From PALSA-612 sp963765295 (GTDB taxonomy: Bacteria; Actinomycetota; Thermoleophilia; Gaiellales; Gaiellaceae): a DNA stretch of 64,000 nt. The stretch lies in contig CAVXVO010000005.1 in NCBI GenBank assembly GCA_963765295.1, forward strand, positions 992,001 through 1,056,000, in the 5' to 3' direction. A model generated the notes under the pieces. That model saw only the letters and a program-made list of their open reading frames with translations, did no database searches and was not told the origin of the DNA. The first letter of the stretch is position 1, and every line of letters starts with the position of its first letter. Both the position numbers and the translations under genes were made by a program. Positions 60,784 through 64,000 of the stretch are shown here, in pieces.

Positions 60784-61256
60784 TGTTGACGCTCCTCCGC
60801 GATCTCCGCCGCCTCCGTCGCAGCATTGCGCTCCCCCGCCCCGACCGCGGACGGAGCCTCGCAGTCCGACACGTCGACGCGGGCTCCTGCAACGGCTGCG
60901 AACACGAGCTCAGTCTGCTCTCCAGCCCCTACTACGACCTCCAACGCTTCGGCCTCGGCGTCGTGGCCTCACCCCGTCACGCCGACATTCTGCTCGTAAC
61001 CGGCGCCGTCACAACGCGGATGCGGGGGCCGTTGCTCACCGCCTACCATGCGATGCCCGAACCCCGCCGCGTAGCAGCCCTCGGTGACTGCGCCCTGGGC
61101 TGCAACCTGCTCGGCACGGCCGACAATCTCGTTGGCCCGGTCGAAACGCTTCTCCCCGTCGACGTCCGCGTACCGGGCTGTCCGCCACCCCCGGACGTCA
61201 TCGCCGCAGCGCTACTCGCGGCGATCGACGGCCCGGCGGCCGAGCCTTCCACATGA
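60783..61256 (+). CDS. hyfI: Hydrogenase small subunit (HyfI/NuoB type)
   Basis: 157 aa. Electron-transfer subunit with the proximal [4Fe-4S] ligands: C36 and C39 (GSCNGCEHE), C103 (GDCALGC) and C133 (PGCPPPPD). Intact. ATG 60783 shares one base with the hyfG stop. No ferredoxin-like HyfA/HycB subunit, formate dehydrogenase or hyp maturation gene follows, so the electron donor is unknown. Last gene of the hyf set. Confidence 0.9.
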   Translation: MLTLLRDLRRLRRSIALPRPDRGRSLAVRHVDAGSCNGCEHELSLLSSPYYDLQRFGLGVVASPRHADILLVTGAVTTRMRGPLLTAYHAMPEPRRVAALGDCALGCNLLGTADNLVGPVETLLPVDVRVPGCPPPPDVIAAALLAAIDGPAAEPST

Positions 61257-61320
61257 CCTGGTGAGCCGCTACGTCCCCGGCGACTGTCCGTTGACAGCAT
61301 CGACTGCGTACGATCCCACC

Positions 61321-61821
61321 ATGGACACGTTCCTCGCGATCACGAGCAAACGCGACACCCGCCGTTACGCCGAGCGCCCGATCCCGGCTCAGGCCATCGA
61401 ACGGATTCTCGATGCCGGTCGCGTCGCAGGCAGTGCCAGAAACAGGCAGCCGTGGCGGTTCCTCGTCGTCGAGAGCGCCGACCGGCGCGAGCAACTCGCG
61501 GACGCCGTCTATGCGCCCGACAACGTCCTCGGCGCGCGGCTCGTCCTCGCGATCGTGTCGGCGGCGTCGATGGACGTCGGCCGCTGCATGCAGAACATGA
61601 TGCTCGCGGCCTGGAACGACGGCGTCGCGTCGTGCCCGAACGGGATCAAGGACATCGACGGAGTCCGCGCCGCGCTCGACCTCGGCGAGGACGACGCGGT
61701 CGCGACGGTGCTCTCCTTCGGCTACCCGGAGCACGAGCGCAACCCGGAGCGCCGCTCAGCGGCCGAGTGGAGCGCCCGGGCCGACCGCAAGTCGCTCGAC
61801 GAGCTCGTCGAGCGGATCTGA
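61321..61821 (+). CDS. Nitroreductase-family FMN protein
   Basis: 166 aa. Nitroreductase fold: ITSKRDTRRYAERPIP at the N-terminus (FMN phosphate contact), AGSARNRQPWRFLVV, and a short C-terminal SFGYPEHE. The family reduces nitro groups, quinones or flavins with NAD(P)H. A 64-base gap after hyfI suggests either read-through or its own promoter. A link to the hydrogenase-like complex is possible but not shown. Confidence 0.88.
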   Translation: MDTFLAITSKRDTRRYAERPIPAQAIERILDAGRVAGSARNRQPWRFLVVESADRREQLADAVYAPDNVLGARLVLAIVSAASMDVGRCMQNMMLAAWNDGVASCPNGIKDIDGVRAALDLGEDDAVATVLSFGYPEHERNPERRSAAEWSARADRKSLDELVERI

Positions 61822-61834
61822 CTCTCCCGGCCCG

Positions 61835-63601
61835 CTACTCGACCGCGTCGAGCCAGCGCTCGATCACGGCGAAGCCGTCGTTCCAGATCTCCGGCCCGGC
61901 GAGGTCGACGCCGAGGATGGCCAGCAGCTCGTCGGGGGAGCCGGAGCCACCGCGCGCGAGGAACTGCTCGTAGCGCTCGCCGAAACCCGGCTCGCGCGCG
62001 CGTTCCACGAGACCGGCGGCGACCAGCAGCGCGAAAACGTATGCGTACGTGTAGAAGCGCTCGTGGACGAAGTGCGGCATCAGGGCCCAGGTCGCCGGGA
62101 GAATTTCCTGCTCGTCGGAGACGGCGTCAGCCATCACCTCCCCGAGGACGGCGCCGCAGAGCTCCTCGAGACGTTCCGCCGTGAGCGCCTGGCCCTCGGC
62201 CCGGGCGGCGTAGGCCCGCTGCTCGTACCTCGCGAGGGCGGTCGCCGTGAAGGCAACCAGGACCATCTGGTCGAGCTCGCGGACGAGTGCAGCCCGCCCT
62301 AGTTCCGGGTCGGTCTCGAGCAGGTGGTCGACGAGGCGTAGCTCGGCAAACGTCGACGGAATCTCGGCGATGGTCAGCCCCGGCTCGAACGAGTTGTCGG
62401 TCTGCGCCTTGACCGCGAGCGCGTAGTGCGTCCCGTGACCGAGCTCGTGGGCGAGCGCGACCAGGCTGCCGAGCTGGCCCGACCAGTTGACGAGCGCGAA
62501 GCCCGGCACTCGCGTGCTCGGCCAGACGCAGAAGGCGCCGTACGGCTTGCCGCGCCTCGTCTCGGCATCGATCCGCTGCTCGCTGAAGAACCGGTCGGCC
62601 TCGACCCCGAGCGCCGGCGAGAGGCTGTCGAACACCTCCACCGTCAGCCGCCGGCCCTCCTTCCACGGGAGCGGGGCAGCCTCGACCCCGGGAGCAGACA
62701 GGTCGATCGCGTCCAGGCGCTCCAGGCCGAGCATGCGCGCCTTGGCCGCGAACCACCGCCGCCCGGTGCCTCGATGGGCCTCCGCCGCGGCGAGAAGCTC
62801 CTCGACCACGCGCCCGTCGATCTCGTTCTCGAGGTTCCGCTGGGCCATCGGATCGTCGTAGCCGCGCAGCCCGTCGACGGAGAGCCGGTCCGCGACCACC
62901 GCGTCGTAGCACTGGGCCAGTACCGGCAGTGCCGGCTCGACCAGCTCCCGGGTCGCGACGGTCGCCATCCGGCGTACATCCCGGTCGGGGTTCGAGCGGC
63001 GGGCCGACTCGAGCTCGGACAACGACCACTCGCGTTCGCCCGCGCCGTCGTCGAAGCGCGTCGTCAGGCCCCCGAGCGTGCGGTCTCGGAGCGCCTTCCA
63101 CGCCGTGCTCGCGCTCGCCTCGCGTGCGGACAGCACCCGCTCCTCCGACGACGTGAGCATGAACGGCGCGAACCGGCGCACGGAGAGGAGGTAGTGGCGG
63201 TCGAAGGCAACGCACTCGTCGTCCGCAAGGGCACGAGCGCGGTCGTCCGGAATCGCCATCCACGCGAGCTCGAAGTGCCGGATTGCCTCGTCCAGCCGTG
63301 GCAGGCGCTCGTCGACCCAGGCGGAGATGTCGGCGACGGCGGGGTTCTCGCCGTCCGACCACTGGAGCATGAGGGCCCATTGCTCCCCTTCGCGCCGCGC
63401 CGCCCGCAGGGCGGACAGCTCGCCGAGCAACTCGGCCAGGGCCGGCGGCTCGATCGACGCGATCGCGTCGACCGGCCTGCGCTCGACGAACGCCGCGGCG
63501 TCGACGACGGCCGCGTCGAGCCGCTCCTTCATCGCCTGCTCGGACGGCGCGAGCGGGGTCAGGTCCCAGCGGACGCCCTCCGCCCCGGTCTCGACGGTCA
63601 C
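61835..63601 (-). CDS. pepF: Oligoendopeptidase, M3 family (PepF-like)
   Basis: 588 aa from GTG 63601. Zinc motif HELGH (in VALAHELGHGTHYALA) with the downstream Glu in IPSTFAEL. WDLTPL at the N-terminus, KPYGAFCVWPSTRVPGF and PHFVHERFYTYAYVFALL at the C-terminus are all PepF-like. Cytosolic degradation of oligopeptides. It overlaps the upstream oxidoreductase stop as GTGA. Converges with the nitroreductase gene, 13 bases apart. Confidence 0.93.
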   Translation of the reverse strand: MTVETGAEGVRWDLTPLAPSEQAMKERLDAAVVDAAAFVERRPVDAIASIEPPALAELLGELSALRAARREGEQWALMLQWSDGENPAVADISAWVDERLPRLDEAIRHFELAWMAIPDDRARALADDECVAFDRHYLLSVRRFAPFMLTSSEERVLSAREASASTAWKALRDRTLGGLTTRFDDGAGEREWSLSELESARRSNPDRDVRRMATVATRELVEPALPVLAQCYDAVVADRLSVDGLRGYDDPMAQRNLENEIDGRVVEELLAAAEAHRGTGRRWFAAKARMLGLERLDAIDLSAPGVEAAPLPWKEGRRLTVEVFDSLSPALGVEADRFFSEQRIDAETRRGKPYGAFCVWPSTRVPGFALVNWSGQLGSLVALAHELGHGTHYALAVKAQTDNSFEPGLTIAEIPSTFAELRLVDHLLETDPELGRAALVRELDQMVLVAFTATALARYEQRAYAARAEGQALTAERLEELCGAVLGEVMADAVSDEQEILPATWALMPHFVHERFYTYAYVFALLVAAGLVERAREPGFGERYEQFLARGGSGSPDELLAILGVDLAGPEIWNDGFAVIERWLDAVE

Positions 63602-64000
63602 GACGACACCGCCAGCACGACCTTGCCGTAGTGGTCGGCGGCGAGACGCTCGTAGCCCGCCGCCGCCTCGGCGAGCGGGCGCACGCTGTCGATCACCGGC
63701 TGCCACGAGCCGGCCTGGACGGCGGCGAGGAAGTCGCCGAACTGGCGCGGCGACGCCCCGGTCGTCCCGAGGATCGAGAGATAGTTGAGGTACACGAAGC
63801 GCACGTCGAGCTCGACCGTCGCGCCGCCGGTACCGCCGAAGACGACGAGGCGGCCGCCGCGACGGAGCGCACGCAGCGAGTCGGGCCAGGTCGAGCCGAC
63901 CGAGTCGACGACGAGATCGACGCCGTCGGGAGCGAGCTCGCGAACGGCGGCCGCCCAGTCACCCTCCGTGTAGAGCACGCCGCCCTCGGCGCCCAGCTCG
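63598..64000 (-). CDS. MDR-family alcohol/quinone oxidoreductase, C-terminal part
   Basis: Incomplete: the gene begins beyond the right edge, and 134 codons are visible. The second half of an NAD(P)-binding Rossmann domain is clear (GVDLVVDSVGSTWPDSLRALRRGGRLVVFG, split by family-typical Gly), then FVYLNYLSILGTTGASPRQF and the terminal AADHYGKVVLAV of zinc-type alcohol dehydrogenases or quinone oxidoreductases. Coupled to pepF by GTGA. Confidence 0.85.
   Translation of the reverse strand, partial: ELGAEGGVLYTEGDWAAAVRELAPDGVDLVVDSVGSTWPDSLRALRRGGRLVVFGGTGGATVELDVRFVYLNYLSILGTTGASPRQFGDFLAAVQAGSWQPVIDSVRPLAEAAAGYERLAADHYGKVVLAVSS

Noticed and set aside
1..64000. CRISPR arrays, tRNA or rRNA genes, insertion sequences
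   Set aside because: No regularly spaced repeats, cloverleaf, rRNA-like conserved stretches or transposase/integrase genes were recognised by eye; a dedicated tRNA scan would be needed to exclude a missed tRNA.

Overview
The window is chromosomal DNA of a very GC-rich bacterium. It uses GTG and TTG starts freely, has dense operons joined by 4-base NTGA stop/start overlaps, and carries 11-bp PHO-box direct repeats of the actinobacterial type. Gene content (NrtR beside nadBCA, a form II CO-dehydrogenase-like hydroxylase, and a formate-hydrogenlyase-like set resembling mycobacterial Rv0081-Rv0087) points to Actinomycetota, perhaps a Thermoleophilia/Gaiellales-type lineage. That placement is inferred from gene content, not from a phylogenetic marker. 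No rRNA, tRNA, CRISPR, integrase or transposase was seen. Many single-base frameshifts interrupt otherwise well-conserved genes, which suggests a draft or long-read assembly with residual indels.

Layout. 1-2.8 kb: end of an FtsX-type permease and a tandem ABC ATPase. 2.8-6.7 kb: de novo NAD synthesis operon nadB-nadC-nadA, divergent from its probable regulator nrtR, with a candidate operator between them. 6.7-9 kb: small secreted cupredoxin, class II aldolase and CopD-like membrane protein. 9-18.4 kb: a phosphate-starvation block with a PhoB/PhoR-like pair, pstC-pstA-pstS, pstB-phoU, a secreted PhoX-like phosphatase and a CapA-like phosphoesterase. Three PHO-box arrays sit upstream of pstS, pstB and phoX. 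18.4-24.3 kb: secreted thioredoxin, a coxSLM molybdenum hydroxylase, and a secreted protein resembling the N,N-dimethylformamidase large subunit. 24.3-32 kb: C2 metabolism (glcDEF and malate synthase), a dipeptidase and a flavin amine oxidase.

32-49 kb: a probable catabolic island. On the minus strand lie a DUF2269-like membrane protein, an NmrA-like protein, a MetE-like methyltransferase, E1-beta and E2 of a 2-oxoacid dehydrogenase, a degenerate SDR and an amidohydrolase. A four-gene CUT2-type ABC importer with two permeases follows on the plus strand. Next, again on the minus strand, come a bicupin, an XRE-cupin regulator, the missing E1-alpha, an M24-fold protein and a GNAT. 49-54 kb: an amine-oxidase remnant, secreted proteins of unknown function, a 50-aa zinc ribbon and a fused trehalose-phosphate synthase/phosphatase.

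54-61.3 kb: an ArsR-type DNA-binding domain in frame with a HyfB-like proton-pumping subunit, then hyfC, hyfE, hyfF, a large subunit (hyfG) and a small subunit (hyfI). The large subunit has altered [NiFe]-binding motifs and no C-terminal extension. This is the most unusual locus in the window. A nitroreductase, an M3 oligopeptidase and the end of an MDR oxidoreductase close the window.

A short palindrome, AGGGAC(A/T)GTCCCT, occurs six times between 4.8 and 28 kb: five copies between genes and one in frame inside nadB. Two copies form large imperfect hairpins whose centres are exactly 100 bp apart.
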